This document shows, piece after piece, positions 1-8,683 of a stretch of DNA of 64,000 bases. Under the pieces are notes generated by a model that worked only from the letters and a program-made list of their open reading frames with translations, was not told the DNA's origin and ran no database searches. How positions within the stretch are numbered: the stretch's first letter is position 1; every line of letters starts with the position of its first letter. Source of the DNA: an uncultured Pseudomonadales bacterium (GTDB taxonomy: Bacteria; Pseudomonadota; Gammaproteobacteria; Pseudomonadales; Azotimanducaceae); NCBI GenBank assembly GCA_958296195.1, contig OY282455.1:1488001-1552000 (forward strand), given 5' to 3'. The translations under genes were made by a program, and so were the position numbers.

Positions 1-215
1 GCGGCGTCAAAACCGGCGGCGCAGCGCAGCACCCTGTCGTTGAACTCGGCGTAGCTGACCTCAACGCCTGGGCCAACGATCGCCGGATGATCGGGGATTT
101 CCGCCGCCCACTTCGCCAACCACTCGAAGGGCCGTTCGGCGGCCCAAGCCCCCTCCCTTAGCCAACGCTCCGCATAGCCGGCGGGATACTGGACGCTCTC
201 TCGTAAATTCGCCAC
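1..215 (-). CDS. Acyl-CoA synthetase (AMP-forming), N-terminal fragment cut by window edge
   Basis: Only the first 71 codons lie in the window, read from a GTG at 215. The translation (VANLRESVQYPAG..., later WLREGAWAAERPFEWLAKW and VSYAEFNDRV) has the layout of the N-terminus of class I adenylate-forming acyl-CoA ligases: a short lead-in and then the SYAEF-type segment that opens the first subdomain. The gene begins 10 bp after the stop of the enoyl-CoA hydratase gene on the same strand, so it is probably the third gene of that operon and would activate a carboxylic acid to its CoA thioester. Substrate cannot be judged because the active-site motifs lie outside the window. Confidence 0.6.
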   Translation of the reverse strand, partial: MANLRESVQYPAGYAERWLREGAWAAERPFEWLAKWAAEIPDHPAIVGPGVEVSYAEFNDRVLRCAAGFDA

Positions 216-225
216 GATGATTCCC

Positions 226-1056
226 CTAGCTGTCGATGGTCTTCATTTCCACTTGGTCGAGATTAACTTGCAAGGCGTTGGTCCGCTCGCCCCGGTCAAA
301 GGCGTTCAACCGCTCCTTGGCGTAGGGATGCTCCAAGGCCTCGAGAATGTTCATGCATTCGTGTTCGGTGCATTCCTCCAAGGAGCGACGCCAGCCGTCG
401 TGGAAAGTTTGCTTCACGAACTTCTGCAAGTGGGTTGGGCCATCGGCGAGCTGCTGGCCTATGGAGGCGGTCATTTCCGTAAATTTCTCGCCTTCATACA
501 CGCGGTTGACGATGCCCCATTCCTGAGCCTCGTAGGCGTCCAGGGTGCGGTTGGTCAGCATCAGCTCAATGGCTCGGCGAAAGCCGACGATTTTCGTCAA
601 CGTGTAGGAGGACCCGCCGTCGTTGGCCATGCCGTTCGCCATCCAGGAGGCGTAGAACTTGGCTGTTTCGTTGCAGATGGCAATGTCCGAGGCCAAGACC
701 AGCCCCATCCCACCGCCGACGGCGATGCCGTTGACGGCGCACAGCACCGGCATGGGCAGGCGGGTGATTCGATGCAGCATCTGATGCCACCACATAGCCA
801 CCTCGCGGAAACCCTGACGCAGCTCCTCGCGGTTGTCGATGCTATAGCCCTTCAGGCTGACCCCGGCGCAAAATGCCTCCCCCGCGCCAGTCAGCACTAG
901 GACGCCGGCGTCCTCGTTGTCCTCCACCACGCCCAAGGCGCGGTGAATCTCGGACAGCGCTTCCGTGTTGAGGGAGTTGCGGGCGTAAGGCCGATTCAGA
1001 ACTAGCGTCGCCACACGATCGGCGATCTCCAAGGTGATGTTCTTGAATTCAGGCAT
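226..1056 (-). CDS. Enoyl-CoA hydratase/isomerase family protein (crotonase fold)
   Basis: 276 aa. The longer frame continues upstream, but the ATG at 1056 is preceded by AGGGGGG and starts MPEFKNITLEIADRVATLVL, the usual crotonase N-terminus, so it is preferred. Oxyanion-hole segments are visible at GEAFCAGVSLKG (near residue 67) and NGIAVGGGMGLVLASDIAI (near 105-125). Where classical hydratases carry their two catalytic glutamates, this protein reads FYASWMANGMANDGGSS, closer to PaaG-type isomerases that use an Asp before GGS. An isomerase or hydrolase activity is therefore as likely as hydration. It sits 13 bp after the ADP-forming synthetase and 10 bp before an acyl-CoA ligase, so it belongs to an acyl-CoA operon. 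Confidence 0.88.
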   Translation of the reverse strand: MPEFKNITLEIADRVATLVLNRPYARNSLNTEALSEIHRALGVVEDNEDAGVLVLTGAGEAFCAGVSLKGYSIDNREELRQGFREVAMWWHQMLHRITRLPMPVLCAVNGIAVGGGMGLVLASDIAICNETAKFYASWMANGMANDGGSSYTLTKIVGFRRAIELMLTNRTLDAYEAQEWGIVNRVYEGEKFTEMTASIGQQLADGPTHLQKFVKQTFHDGWRRSLEECTEHECMNILEALEHPYAKERLNAFDRGERTNALQVNLDQVEMKTIDS

Positions 1057-1069
1057 GGTCCCCCCTAAG

Positions 1070-3205
1070 TCAAGATGGTTGAAAATTCGCCCACTCGCCG
1101 AGCATAATCCTGGCGTCCACGGCAACGGCGCCATCCGCTTGGGCCAACACCGGGTTAACGTCCAGTTCGGCGATCTCGGGAAAATCGCAGATGAGTTGGG
1201 ACAGGCGCATGGCCATGTCCTCGATTGCATCCAAGTCACAGGCCGGCTGGCCGCGGGTGCCCTTGAGCACCTTGGCGAACCGGAGGTTGTCGATCATCGC
1301 CGCCGCCTCAGCTTCGTCAATGGGCGCTATGGCGAAGGCGAAATCATCGAGCAATTCCGTGTAAAGGCCGCCGGCGCCTAAAACCAACGCGGGGCCGAAC
1401 ACCGGATCGTTTTTGGCGCCTAGGATGATCTCCTGTCCACCAGTCACCATCTCCTGCACGAACAAACCATCGAGCTTGGTCCCTTGGCCAGCGGCACGCT
1501 CCGCCATGCGATCGAAGCAGGACAGCAGCTCCTTCGCATTGGCGATGCCCAGCCGCACACCACCGACATCGGATTTGTGGATGACGTCTTGGGACATCAT
1601 TTTCGCCGCCACTGGATAGCCGAGGGCAGGTGCCTGTTTTTGGAGTTGTCTCCGGTCCGCAGCCACCATCCAAGGGGCGGTGCGGAAACCGTATGCCTCT
1701 AAAACCGCAAATGCCTCGGCGAACAGGTGGCGCCGCTGCTCTTGTTGAGCTTTCTCCAGAACGGTTCGCGCCTTGGCGTGGTCCACTGGCCTTGGCACCA
1801 ACACCGGACGTGCGGCCTGGGCGGTGTGGCGGGCGTAGTCGTGCATTTTGCGCAAAGTCCGCGCCGCGTCCTCCAGGCTGGGAAAGACCATGAGGTTGCC
1901 GTCTCGCTCCAACCGCTTGGTCATGCCCTGCACGTCCAGACCGTAGCTCCAGCCGAGGATGGGCTTGCGCGGATGCTTGCTGGCCAGTGCCGGCAGATGC
2001 CGGGAGACATCGAAGGCCTGGTGCTTGGGCAAACTGAGCGAGGCGTAAATGGCCAGCACCGCATTGACGTTGCTGTCCTGCAGCGCGAGGTCCAAGAGTT
2101 CGGGATAGATGCTGTGGAAGTCGCCGGCGGTGACCGCCATCCACACGTCCAAGGGATTGTGGGCCGCCATCCAGTCCGGAAAATAGGCTTGGATTTTCTC
2201 CAAGGTCGAAGGCGACAGCTCAGCCAGTTCCAAACCCTCATCTTCAAGGGCGTCAATGGCCAGCACCGCGCCGCCGCCGGAAAAACTGAAGACCGCCACC
2301 CGTTTCCCTTGCGGCAGCGGCAAGCTGCAAAACGCCTTGGAGAGCATCCGCATTTCCTCGGCGCTATGCGCCGTCACGATGCCGGCCTTGGCGAAGGCGG
2401 CGGCATACAGCTGCGCTTCACCCGCAGCGGCGCCGCTGTGGGAGGCGGCGGCGCTTTGTCCCGCTTCGCTCCTGCCGGCCTTCAGCACAATCACCGGCTT
2501 TTTCCGACTCACCCGCGCTGCCGCTTCCATGAAGGCCCGGCCATTCTCCACCGACTCGAGATGGCACTGAACGACCCTAATGACTTCCTGCCGCTCGTAA
2601 AACTCCAAGGCGTCAACTAGGCCGGCATCACAACCATTGCCAATATCCACGGCCATGCCGTAGCCGGCGCTGACGTTGCCAATGCCGTAGTGCCCCATCA
2701 AGAACAGGCCGGATTGCGCAATCAGGCCCGAGGGCGTTTTTTCAGCCTGCATTTCAAAAAAGGACGTCGTAAAGGGAGCGAAGGCGTTGGCAGTGCCAAT
2801 AGTGTTGGGGCCTAGGATGCGTATTCCAGCTTGGTCCTTGATCGCCGTGATTTCCGCCTGCAGTCGCCGCCCGACCTCGTCGGCATCGGCAAAGCCCTGG
2901 GTAATGACGATCACGTTCAAAAAACGCTTGGCTGCGCACTGTCGCAAAGCCGCCGGTACGGCCCGTCGCGGCAAGCTGACCACCACCAAATCGATGGGGC
3001 AGTCTATGGCGGCAATGTCCGGGAACACCTGCACCCCATCCCAAGGTGGCAGATTGGGATTGACCAACACGACTTTCCCCGCATAGCCGTAGTCCATCAG
3101 CGTACTGAGAACACTCACCGGCGCCCCCACAGCCTTGCGCGACAAGCCGACAATCGCCACGGACCTAGGGTTGAAAAAAGACTCCAGAAAATGTGCTTCG
3201 GCCAT
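1070..3205 (-). CDS. Acyl-CoA synthetase, NDP-forming (fused alpha-beta, acetate-CoA ligase ADP-forming type)
   Basis: 711 aa. Domain order: CoA-binding Rossmann domain (about 1-140, VAIVGLSRKAVGAP near 16), succinyl-CoA-ligase-like domain (about 150-460) with the phosphohistidine segment AAASHSGAAAG (His near 256), and an ATP-grasp domain in the last third (YPVAAKMMSQDVIHKSDVGG onward). Length fits single-chain ADP-forming acyl-CoA synthetases without the GNAT domain of Pat-type proteins. The family interconverts an acyl-CoA, ADP and phosphate with the free acid and ATP, in the cytoplasm. First gene of a minus-strand operon with the crotonase and a second ligase, transcribed divergently from the sarcosine oxidase genes. 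Start ATG at 3205. Substrate unknown. Confidence 0.9.
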   Translation of the reverse strand: MAEAHFLESFFNPRSVAIVGLSRKAVGAPVSVLSTLMDYGYAGKVVLVNPNLPPWDGVQVFPDIAAIDCPIDLVVVSLPRRAVPAALRQCAAKRFLNVIVITQGFADADEVGRRLQAEITAIKDQAGIRILGPNTIGTANAFAPFTTSFFEMQAEKTPSGLIAQSGLFLMGHYGIGNVSAGYGMAVDIGNGCDAGLVDALEFYERQEVIRVVQCHLESVENGRAFMEAAARVSRKKPVIVLKAGRSEAGQSAAASHSGAAAGEAQLYAAAFAKAGIVTAHSAEEMRMLSKAFCSLPLPQGKRVAVFSFSGGGAVLAIDALEDEGLELAELSPSTLEKIQAYFPDWMAAHNPLDVWMAVTAGDFHSIYPELLDLALQDSNVNAVLAIYASLSLPKHQAFDVSRHLPALASKHPRKPILGWSYGLDVQGMTKRLERDGNLMVFPSLEDAARTLRKMHDYARHTAQAARPVLVPRPVDHAKARTVLEKAQQEQRRHLFAEAFAVLEAYGFRTAPWMVAADRRQLQKQAPALGYPVAAKMMSQDVIHKSDVGGVRLGIANAKELLSCFDRMAERAAGQGTKLDGLFVQEMVTGGQEIILGAKNDPVFGPALVLGAGGLYTELLDDFAFAIAPIDEAEAAAMIDNLRFAKVLKGTRGQPACDLDAIEDMAMRLSQLICDFPEIAELDVNPVLAQADGAVAVDARIMLGEWANFQPS

Positions 3206-3243
3206 GCACCCAGATCCTTGCCGTGTGCTCCGTACAGATTAAT

Positions 3244-3256
3244 ATACATAATGTAT
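3244..3256. promoter_or_regulatory. Palindrome in the divergent acyl-CoA / sox promoter region
   Basis: ATACAT and ATGTAT flank one central A in the 75-bp gap between the two divergent operons, inside an AT-rich patch (AATATACATAATG) unlike the GC-rich surroundings. A minus-strand TTGCAG about 17 bp from CATTAT would make a weak promoter overlapping it. Such a position suits an operator for both operons, but this is inference from symmetry and place only. Confidence 0.35.
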
Positions 3257-3280
3257 CCATTTAACGCGAGCTGCAACAGC

Positions 3281-4525
3281 ATGGCCTTTGGACTGTTGAA
3301 GTACGGGTTCCGCAAGCGCTACCCGGCAAAACCCCAATTCACCCCTTCCGGCACAACGCTGAAAAAGCGCTACGACGTGGTGATTATCGGCGCCGGCGCC
3401 CATGGTGCCGGCATTGCGCACGAACTGGCGAAGAGCCACGGCATCCGCAACGTCGCCCTGCTCGACAAGGGCTATCTAGGCGGCGGCAACACGGCCCGCA
3501 ACACCGCAGTGCTCCGCTCCAACTACCTAACCGAGGAGGGGGTCGCCTTTTACCGGCAGTCGTTAAAGCTGTTTCAAGGCTTGAGCAACGAGCTTAACTA
3601 CAACATCATGCTAGAGAACCGCGGACAACTGACCCTAGCCCACAGCGACGCCGCCATCCGCAGCTTTCGCTGGCGCGCCGAGGTCAACCAGCACCTAGGC
3701 GTTCGCTCGGAACTGGTGGACCGCCAAACCATTCGTGAATTGGTGCCGCAGTTAAACCTATCCGAAGACGTTCGCTATCCTATTTTGGCTGGCTTATGGC
3801 ATGCCGATGCGGCCACGGCCCGCCACGACGCCATCGTCTGGGGCTACGCTAGGAGCGCCTGCGAGCAAGGCGTGGAACTGCATCAGCGCACCGCGGTGCA
3901 AGCCGTGGAAGTCACCAACGGCGCAGTCCATGCGGTCAAGACCAACCGCGGCCGCATCGCCTGCGGCTGCGTGGTGCAGGCCGTTGCCGGGAGCAGCTCC
4001 ATCGTGGCGAAAATGGCCGGCATCCGCCTGCCCATCCATTCCTATCCGCTTCAGGCGATGGTGACGCAGCCGTACAAGCCGCTGCTTAAGCCCCATGTGA
4101 GTTCGCCGCATCTGCATGTTTACACCCATCAAACCTCCCGCGGCGAGTTCGTGATCGGCGGCGGTTCGGACCCCTATCCGCGCTACGGCAGCAGAGCCAC
4201 CCTGGAGCAGAAAGAGGCCCTGTCTTCAGCGATCCTGCAGTTGCTGCCCTTTCTGGCCCAAGCCAAGGTGCTGCGCCAATGGGCCGGAACCACGGACATG
4301 ACGCCGGACTACAGCCCCATCATGGGCCTAAGCCCGGTGCGCAACTACCATTTGGACGCCGGCTGGGGCACTTGGGGGTTCAAGGCGACGCCTATCTGCG
4401 CAAAGACGATGGCTGAACTGGTTGCCACCGGCAAGCCGCCGGAACTGATTCAGCCCTTCGCGCTGGAGCGCTTTTACCGCTTCGAGCAGATCAACGAAGC
4501 CGGGGCGACCGCGGCCGGCCACTGA
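3281..4525 (+). CDS. soxB: Sarcosine oxidase subunit beta (FAD-dependent oxidoreductase)
   Basis: 414 aa from the ATG at 3281; an in-frame ATG at 3251 would add ten residues. The N-terminus (FGLLKYGFRKRYPAKP, then YDVVIIGAGAHGAGIAHELAK) matches SoxB: a short amphipathic lead followed by the FAD-binding GxGxxG strand. FAD_oxido/DAO fold to about 390, with GLWHADAATARHDAIVWGYARSA mid-protein and the C-terminal DAGWGTWGFKATPICAK segment. In heterotetrameric sarcosine oxidase this subunit holds the amine oxidation site and demethylates sarcosine oxidatively in the cytoplasm. First gene of soxBDAG, 10 bp ahead of soxD. Related heterotetramers act on dimethylglycine or other N-methyl amines, so the exact substrate is not fixed. 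Confidence 0.9.
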   Translation: MAFGLLKYGFRKRYPAKPQFTPSGTTLKKRYDVVIIGAGAHGAGIAHELAKSHGIRNVALLDKGYLGGGNTARNTAVLRSNYLTEEGVAFYRQSLKLFQGLSNELNYNIMLENRGQLTLAHSDAAIRSFRWRAEVNQHLGVRSELVDRQTIRELVPQLNLSEDVRYPILAGLWHADAATARHDAIVWGYARSACEQGVELHQRTAVQAVEVTNGAVHAVKTNRGRIACGCVVQAVAGSSSIVAKMAGIRLPIHSYPLQAMVTQPYKPLLKPHVSSPHLHVYTHQTSRGEFVIGGGSDPYPRYGSRATLEQKEALSSAILQLLPFLAQAKVLRQWAGTTDMTPDYSPIMGLSPVRNYHLDAGWGTWGFKATPICAKTMAELVATGKPPELIQPFALERFYRFEQINEAGATAAGH

Positions 4526-4535
4526 GTCGCATCGC

Positions 4536-4838
4536 ATGAAGCTGCTGAACTGCCCTTTGAACGGGCCGCGCAACATTGCGGAGTTCACCTACGGAGGCGA
4601 ACTCCGTCCCATGCCGGACCCGGCGGCGACCGATGCCCAACAATGGGCCGAACACCTGTTCTTCCCAGACAATGGGGCTGGCATCGTCACCGAATGGTGG
4701 TGCCACACGGCCACAGCCTATTGGTTTTTGGCGCAGCGCAACACGCTTACCGATGAGGTCATCCGCACTTTTCCGCCTTCCGAGGTCTTCAAGCAAGGGA
4801 GGAAGCTCGCCGGCAAGGACGGGGGCGAGAAGTCCTAA
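4536..4838 (+). CDS. soxD: Sarcosine oxidase subunit delta
   Basis: 100 aa, the usual SoxD length, located between soxB and soxA as in known operons. Family features are present: LNCPLNGPRNIAEFTYGGE at the N-terminus and TEWWCHTATAYWFLAQRNTLTDEV in the middle. In the structurally studied enzyme this subunit binds zinc through a CxxC pair and a later His/Cys pair. Here the second Cys of CxxC is Asn (CPLN) and the later HTAGC position reads HTATA, so two of the four expected ligands are absent. The variant still has the other conserved residues and probably keeps a structural role. Its TAA stop overlaps the soxA ATG by one base, implying translational coupling. Confidence 0.88.
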   Translation: MKLLNCPLNGPRNIAEFTYGGELRPMPDPAATDAQQWAEHLFFPDNGAGIVTEWWCHTATAYWFLAQRNTLTDEVIRTFPPSEVFKQGRKLAGKDGGEKS

Positions 4839-7744
4839 TGGCCACCATCAACCGCCTGCCGGCCCCCTATGGGCTGCTGATCGACCGGCGCAAGCCCGTC
4901 TCCTTCAGCTTTGAAAACAAGCCATTCAAGGGGCTTGCCGGGGACAGCATCGCCAGTGCCTTAGCGGCCAATGGGCATTGGCTGCTCAGCCGCTCCTTCA
5001 AGCACCACCGGCCGCGGGGGGCGCTGTCCATGGCCGGGCAAGACGCCAACACTCTAGTGCAACTGCCTGGCGAACCTAATGCCTTGGCCGACCGCCGCCG
5101 GGTCAGCGAGGGCCTTTGCGTGTTCGGCCAGAACTACCGCGGCACCTTGGCAACCGATCGGCTCGCTCTGCTCGAGCGCTTCGCCAAGTTCCTGCCGGTG
5201 GGCTTCTACTACAAGGCGTTCTTCAGACCGATGGGTGCTTGGGATAAATGGGCGCCGCTGATGCGCAAGGTGGCCGGGTTGGGCGTATTGGACCCGAACC
5301 ACCAATCGGAGCATCACGACAAGCAATACAAGTTCTACGACGTCGCCGTGGTTGGCGGCGGTCCGGCGGGGCTGGTGGCGGCGCTTGCCGCGGCCCAAGC
5401 GGATGCACGGGTGCTGCTGGTGGACGAAAATCCTCTTTTGGGCGGCTCGCTCGCCTACGCCCGCTTTGATGCGGAAGGCCGCCGCGGGGAAGCTCTGCGC
5501 CAGGAGCTCATCACCAAGGTGGAGGCCAAAGCCAACATCGACATCTTGGTTGACGCCCTGTGCAACGGCTGGTTTGCGGACAACTGGCTGGCGGTGGTCA
5601 AGGGCCACCGTCTTTACAAGGTGCGGGCCGCGCAAGTCCTGTTGTGCGTCGGCGCCTTGGAGCAGCCGGCGGTGTTCCGCAGCAACGATCTGCCCGGCGT
5701 GATGCTTGGCAGTGCGGCGCAGCGCCTGATGCGCCTCCACGCGGTTCGCCCCGGGCGCAAGGCAGTGGTGCTGACCGGCAACAGCCACGGCTACGGCGTG
5801 GCGCTGGACCTGCAGGAGGCTGGGGTGGTGGTTCAGGCCATCGTGGATTTGCGCCGCCAGCCGAACCCTGATGAGTTCACCCAAGCAGCCAACCAACGAG
5901 GCATTGCAGTCATGGCCGGCCACGCGGTCTATGAAGCCCGGGCCTGCGGCGGCCACTTGGCGGCGGTCGAAGTGCGCCGGATTCTCGATCAGGGCAGGTG
6001 CGCTGAACAAGGCGAGGCCATTGATTGCGATCTACTGTGCATGGCGGTGGGCTACACCCCCACCTACCAATTGAGTTGCCAAGCCGGCGGCCAACTGAGC
6101 TACGACGACGAAACTGCCATTTTCCACTTACGCGGCCTGCCGGAATCCGTGCGGGTCGCCGGCTCAGTCAACGGCGTTTGGGACCTAAATGCGGTGATGG
6201 CTGACGCCCGCCACGCCGCAAGCGCTGCAACGCGGGCGCTTGGCAAATCCGGCGATACAGTTCCCGAACCGATGGCGAACAGGGGCGGCAGCCCAAATTT
6301 TCCTTGGCCCATTTTCCCCCACCCCAAGGGCAAGGAGTTCGTGGACTACGACGAGGACTTGCAAATCTGTGACATTCTCAACGCCGCTAAGGACGGCTAC
6401 GAGCATGTGCAGTTGTTGAAGCGCTACTCCACTTGCGGCATGGGGCCTTCCCAAGGGCGGCACTCCGCCTTGGCGGTGGCCCGCCTAGTGGCCGCCGCCA
6501 CCGGCAAAACGGTGGCGCAAACCGGCGTGACCACGGCCCGCCCGCCCTTTGCCGCCGAGCAGCTAGCGCACAATGCCGGGCGCAGTTTTTACCCGGTGCG
6601 GCGCAGCAACATGCACCACCGCCACCTGGAAGCCGGGGCGCAGATGCTGCAGGCCGGCGCGTGGCTGCGGCCGGCCTACTACGGGCCTAAGGGCGGCCAA
6701 GCGGTCGCGGTGGGTGCCGAAGTGATCAATGTGCGCAAGAACGTCGGCTTGGTGGACGTATCGACCTTGGGCGGAATCGAGGTGCGCGGGGCCGACGCCG
6801 GGGAATTTCTCAACCGCATGTACACCTATGTCTTCGCCAAGCAACCAGTAGGTCGGGGCCGCTATGCCCTGCTGACCAACGAGGCCGGCGTGATCATTGA
6901 CGACGGGGTGGCCTGCCGTCTGCACGAACGCCAATACTACGTCACCGCCACCACCGGCGCCGTCGATCGGGTCTGCCAAGCCATGCTGCGCTGGAACGCC
7001 GAGTGGCGGCTTGACGTTGACATCGCCAACGTCACCTCCGCTTGGTGCGGCGTCAACCTTGCCGGCCCCAACTCTAGAGCGGTGCTGCAAAGCCTTTGCG
7101 AGGGCTTGGACTTAAGTACACAAGCCTTCCCATTCATGGGGGTGCGTGAGGGCAAGGTCGCCGGCATCCCGGCACGGCTGCTGCGGGTGGGGTTCGTCGG
7201 CGAACTCGGCTACGAGATCCATGCGCCGCAACACTGCGGCGAAGCGCTTTGGGACGCCTTGATGGACGCCGGCAAAAACCTCGGCATCCAACCCTTCGGC
7301 GTTGAGGCGCAACGGGTTCTGCGGCTGGAGAAGGGCCACATCATCGTCGGCCAAGACACCGATGCCATGACCCATCCTTCGGAGTTGGGGATGGACTGGG
7401 CTGTTTCCCGCAAAAAGCCCTTTTTCGTCGGCGGCCGCACTCTGGAGGAGCTGGCGAAAAAGCCCTTGAGACGAGTGCTGGCCGGCTTCGTCGTGCATGA
7501 CTCGGAGGCGCCCATGCCCTTAGAAGGCCATCTGGTGCTGGATGGCAACCGCATGATTGGCCGCGTCACCTCCTGCAGTTGGTCACCGACTCTGCAAAAG
7601 CCCATCGGGTTGGCCTACCTTCCCCCAAAAGCCGCCAATCCAAGCACCGAGATAGACATCAAGTGGAGCGGCGGCGTTAGGGTCAAGGCGAAAGTGTCGG
7701 CAACGCCGTTCTACGATCCGCAAGGCAAGCGGCAGGAAATGTAG
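4838..7744 (+). CDS. soxA: Sarcosine oxidase subunit alpha
   Basis: 968 aa, typical for SoxA. Order of domains: ferredoxin-like N-terminal domain (1-100, SRSFKHHRPRGALSMAGQ), pyridine-nucleotide-disulphide oxidoreductase domain with a second dinucleotide site (DVAVVGGGPAGLVAAL near 168-183) to about 480, then an aminomethyltransferase (GcvT-like) folate-binding part from about 590 to 870, and a GcvT C-terminal barrel. In the complex, NAD+ binds here and the methylene released from sarcosine passes to tetrahydrofolate at the GcvT-like domain. Translation is coupled to soxD by a TAATG overlap, and soxG begins two bases after its stop. Confidence 0.93.
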   Translation: MATINRLPAPYGLLIDRRKPVSFSFENKPFKGLAGDSIASALAANGHWLLSRSFKHHRPRGALSMAGQDANTLVQLPGEPNALADRRRVSEGLCVFGQNYRGTLATDRLALLERFAKFLPVGFYYKAFFRPMGAWDKWAPLMRKVAGLGVLDPNHQSEHHDKQYKFYDVAVVGGGPAGLVAALAAAQADARVLLVDENPLLGGSLAYARFDAEGRRGEALRQELITKVEAKANIDILVDALCNGWFADNWLAVVKGHRLYKVRAAQVLLCVGALEQPAVFRSNDLPGVMLGSAAQRLMRLHAVRPGRKAVVLTGNSHGYGVALDLQEAGVVVQAIVDLRRQPNPDEFTQAANQRGIAVMAGHAVYEARACGGHLAAVEVRRILDQGRCAEQGEAIDCDLLCMAVGYTPTYQLSCQAGGQLSYDDETAIFHLRGLPESVRVAGSVNGVWDLNAVMADARHAASAATRALGKSGDTVPEPMANRGGSPNFPWPIFPHPKGKEFVDYDEDLQICDILNAAKDGYEHVQLLKRYSTCGMGPSQGRHSALAVARLVAAATGKTVAQTGVTTARPPFAAEQLAHNAGRSFYPVRRSNMHHRHLEAGAQMLQAGAWLRPAYYGPKGGQAVAVGAEVINVRKNVGLVDVSTLGGIEVRGADAGEFLNRMYTYVFAKQPVGRGRYALLTNEAGVIIDDGVACRLHERQYYVTATTGAVDRVCQAMLRWNAEWRLDVDIANVTSAWCGVNLAGPNSRAVLQSLCEGLDLSTQAFPFMGVREGKVAGIPARLLRVGFVGELGYEIHAPQHCGEALWDALMDAGKNLGIQPFGVEAQRVLRLEKGHIIVGQDTDAMTHPSELGMDWAVSRKKPFFVGGRTLEELAKKPLRRVLAGFVVHDSEAPMPLEGHLVLDGNRMIGRVTSCSWSPTLQKPIGLAYLPPKAANPSTEIDIKWSGGVRVKAKVSATPFYDPQGKRQEM

Positions 7745-7746
7745 TT

Positions 7747-8538
7747 ATGCAGGCTTCCCCCAGCGCAACAGGCGCATCGCCAACCGCCTTCCAGCGGCGC
7801 AGCCAGCTGTATCGCCGGCATCTGGACCTAGACGCAGCCTTTGCCGACTATGAGGGCGTCCTCGCAGTGGCGGCATACGCCGACCCCAGGGTTGAACGTG
7901 CCCTTGCCGAAAGGTTGGGGCTGGCGGACCTGTCCACATGGCCGCGCAGCGGCTGCGCCGGCCCCAATGCGCCGCAATGGCTTGCCGACGCCGGCCGGCA
8001 ACCGCCAAACAGGCCCAACAAAGCGGTGGCGCAGGAAGACGGCGGCTTGATTGCCCGCCTGTCGGAGCAGGAATTTTTGATCCTTCAGGGTTTGGAGGCG
8101 GACCCCGGACTCTTCGCAGCCCTCCAAGGCAACTGGCCGTCGGATGCCGCAGAAAGCGTCCATCCGCTGCCCCACGCCGACAGCCACTGCTGGTTGGCCC
8201 TCAGCGGCGCACTGGCGTCCGAAGCCCTCGCCAAACTCTGCGCCGTTGACCTAAGCAGCCGCTCCTTCGGGCTATGCGACGTCGCGCAAACCTCGCTGGC
8301 CCGGGTCAACGCCATCATCCTGCGCCAAGACTTGGGCGCCACGCCCTGCTTCCACATCCTAAGCGATGCCAGTTCGGCGGAATACCTATGGGATGCCCTA
8401 GTTGACGCTATGCGGGAGTTTGGCGGAGCGCCAGTGGGATTGGAGGCGTTGCGAACGCTTAAGTTGCGTGACCGCCCCAGCGAAAGTTTCAGTCCGACAG
8501 AGCGGCATCCACGGATTCAGCCTCGAAAAGCCCCCTAG
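7747..8538 (+). CDS. soxG: Sarcosine oxidase subunit gamma family protein
   Basis: 263 aa, last gene of soxBDAG, starting two bases after the soxA stop. SoxG is a GcvT-like subunit that packs against SoxA. Visible family features are the early ALAERLGLADLSTWPRSG segment, GALASEALAKLCAVDLSSRSF and the C-terminal DASSAEYLWDALVDAMREFGGAPVGLEALR. Identity rests on operon position and overall pattern, since SoxG is the least conserved subunit. The first 40 residues and the last 30 look family-atypical and low-complexity. No glyA or folate gene follows within the window. Confidence 0.78.
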   Translation: MQASPSATGASPTAFQRRSQLYRRHLDLDAAFADYEGVLAVAAYADPRVERALAERLGLADLSTWPRSGCAGPNAPQWLADAGRQPPNRPNKAVAQEDGGLIARLSEQEFLILQGLEADPGLFAALQGNWPSDAAESVHPLPHADSHCWLALSGALASEALAKLCAVDLSSRSFGLCDVAQTSLARVNAIILRQDLGATPCFHILSDASSAEYLWDALVDAMREFGGAPVGLEALRTLKLRDRPSESFSPTERHPRIQPRKAP

Positions 8539-8607
8539 GCCGACAAGTTGGCATCCATGCACCGCATTCTGACCAGGGTCGCTAAGCGGCGCATCATTTT
8601 TCCACAC

Positions 8608-8651
8608 CAAGTATAAAATACTTGACACGAAATTGCTGCTGATGTTTGAAT
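8608..8651 (+). promoter_or_regulatory. Sigma70-type promoter with overlapping palindromic operator, for the TonB receptor at 8684
   Basis: A consensus -35 TTGACA (8622-8627) is followed after 18 bp by TTGAAT (8646-8651). A 17-bp palindrome, CAAGTAT-AAA-ATACTTG (8608-8624), has perfect 7-bp arms and overlaps the -35, the usual place for a repressor operator. The start codon lies about 25 bp past the predicted transcription start, behind AGGAGG. Promoter elements and symmetry are seen directly; the regulator is unknown. Confidence 0.6.
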
Positions 8652-8683
8652 GCGGGACTAAGGCACGATGGTAGGAGGTGGAT

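Noticed and set aside
2831-3280. Upstream extension of the soxB frame
   Set aside because: Runs antisense through the ADP-forming synthetase gene. Family N-terminus and operon layout place the start at 3281 (or 3251).
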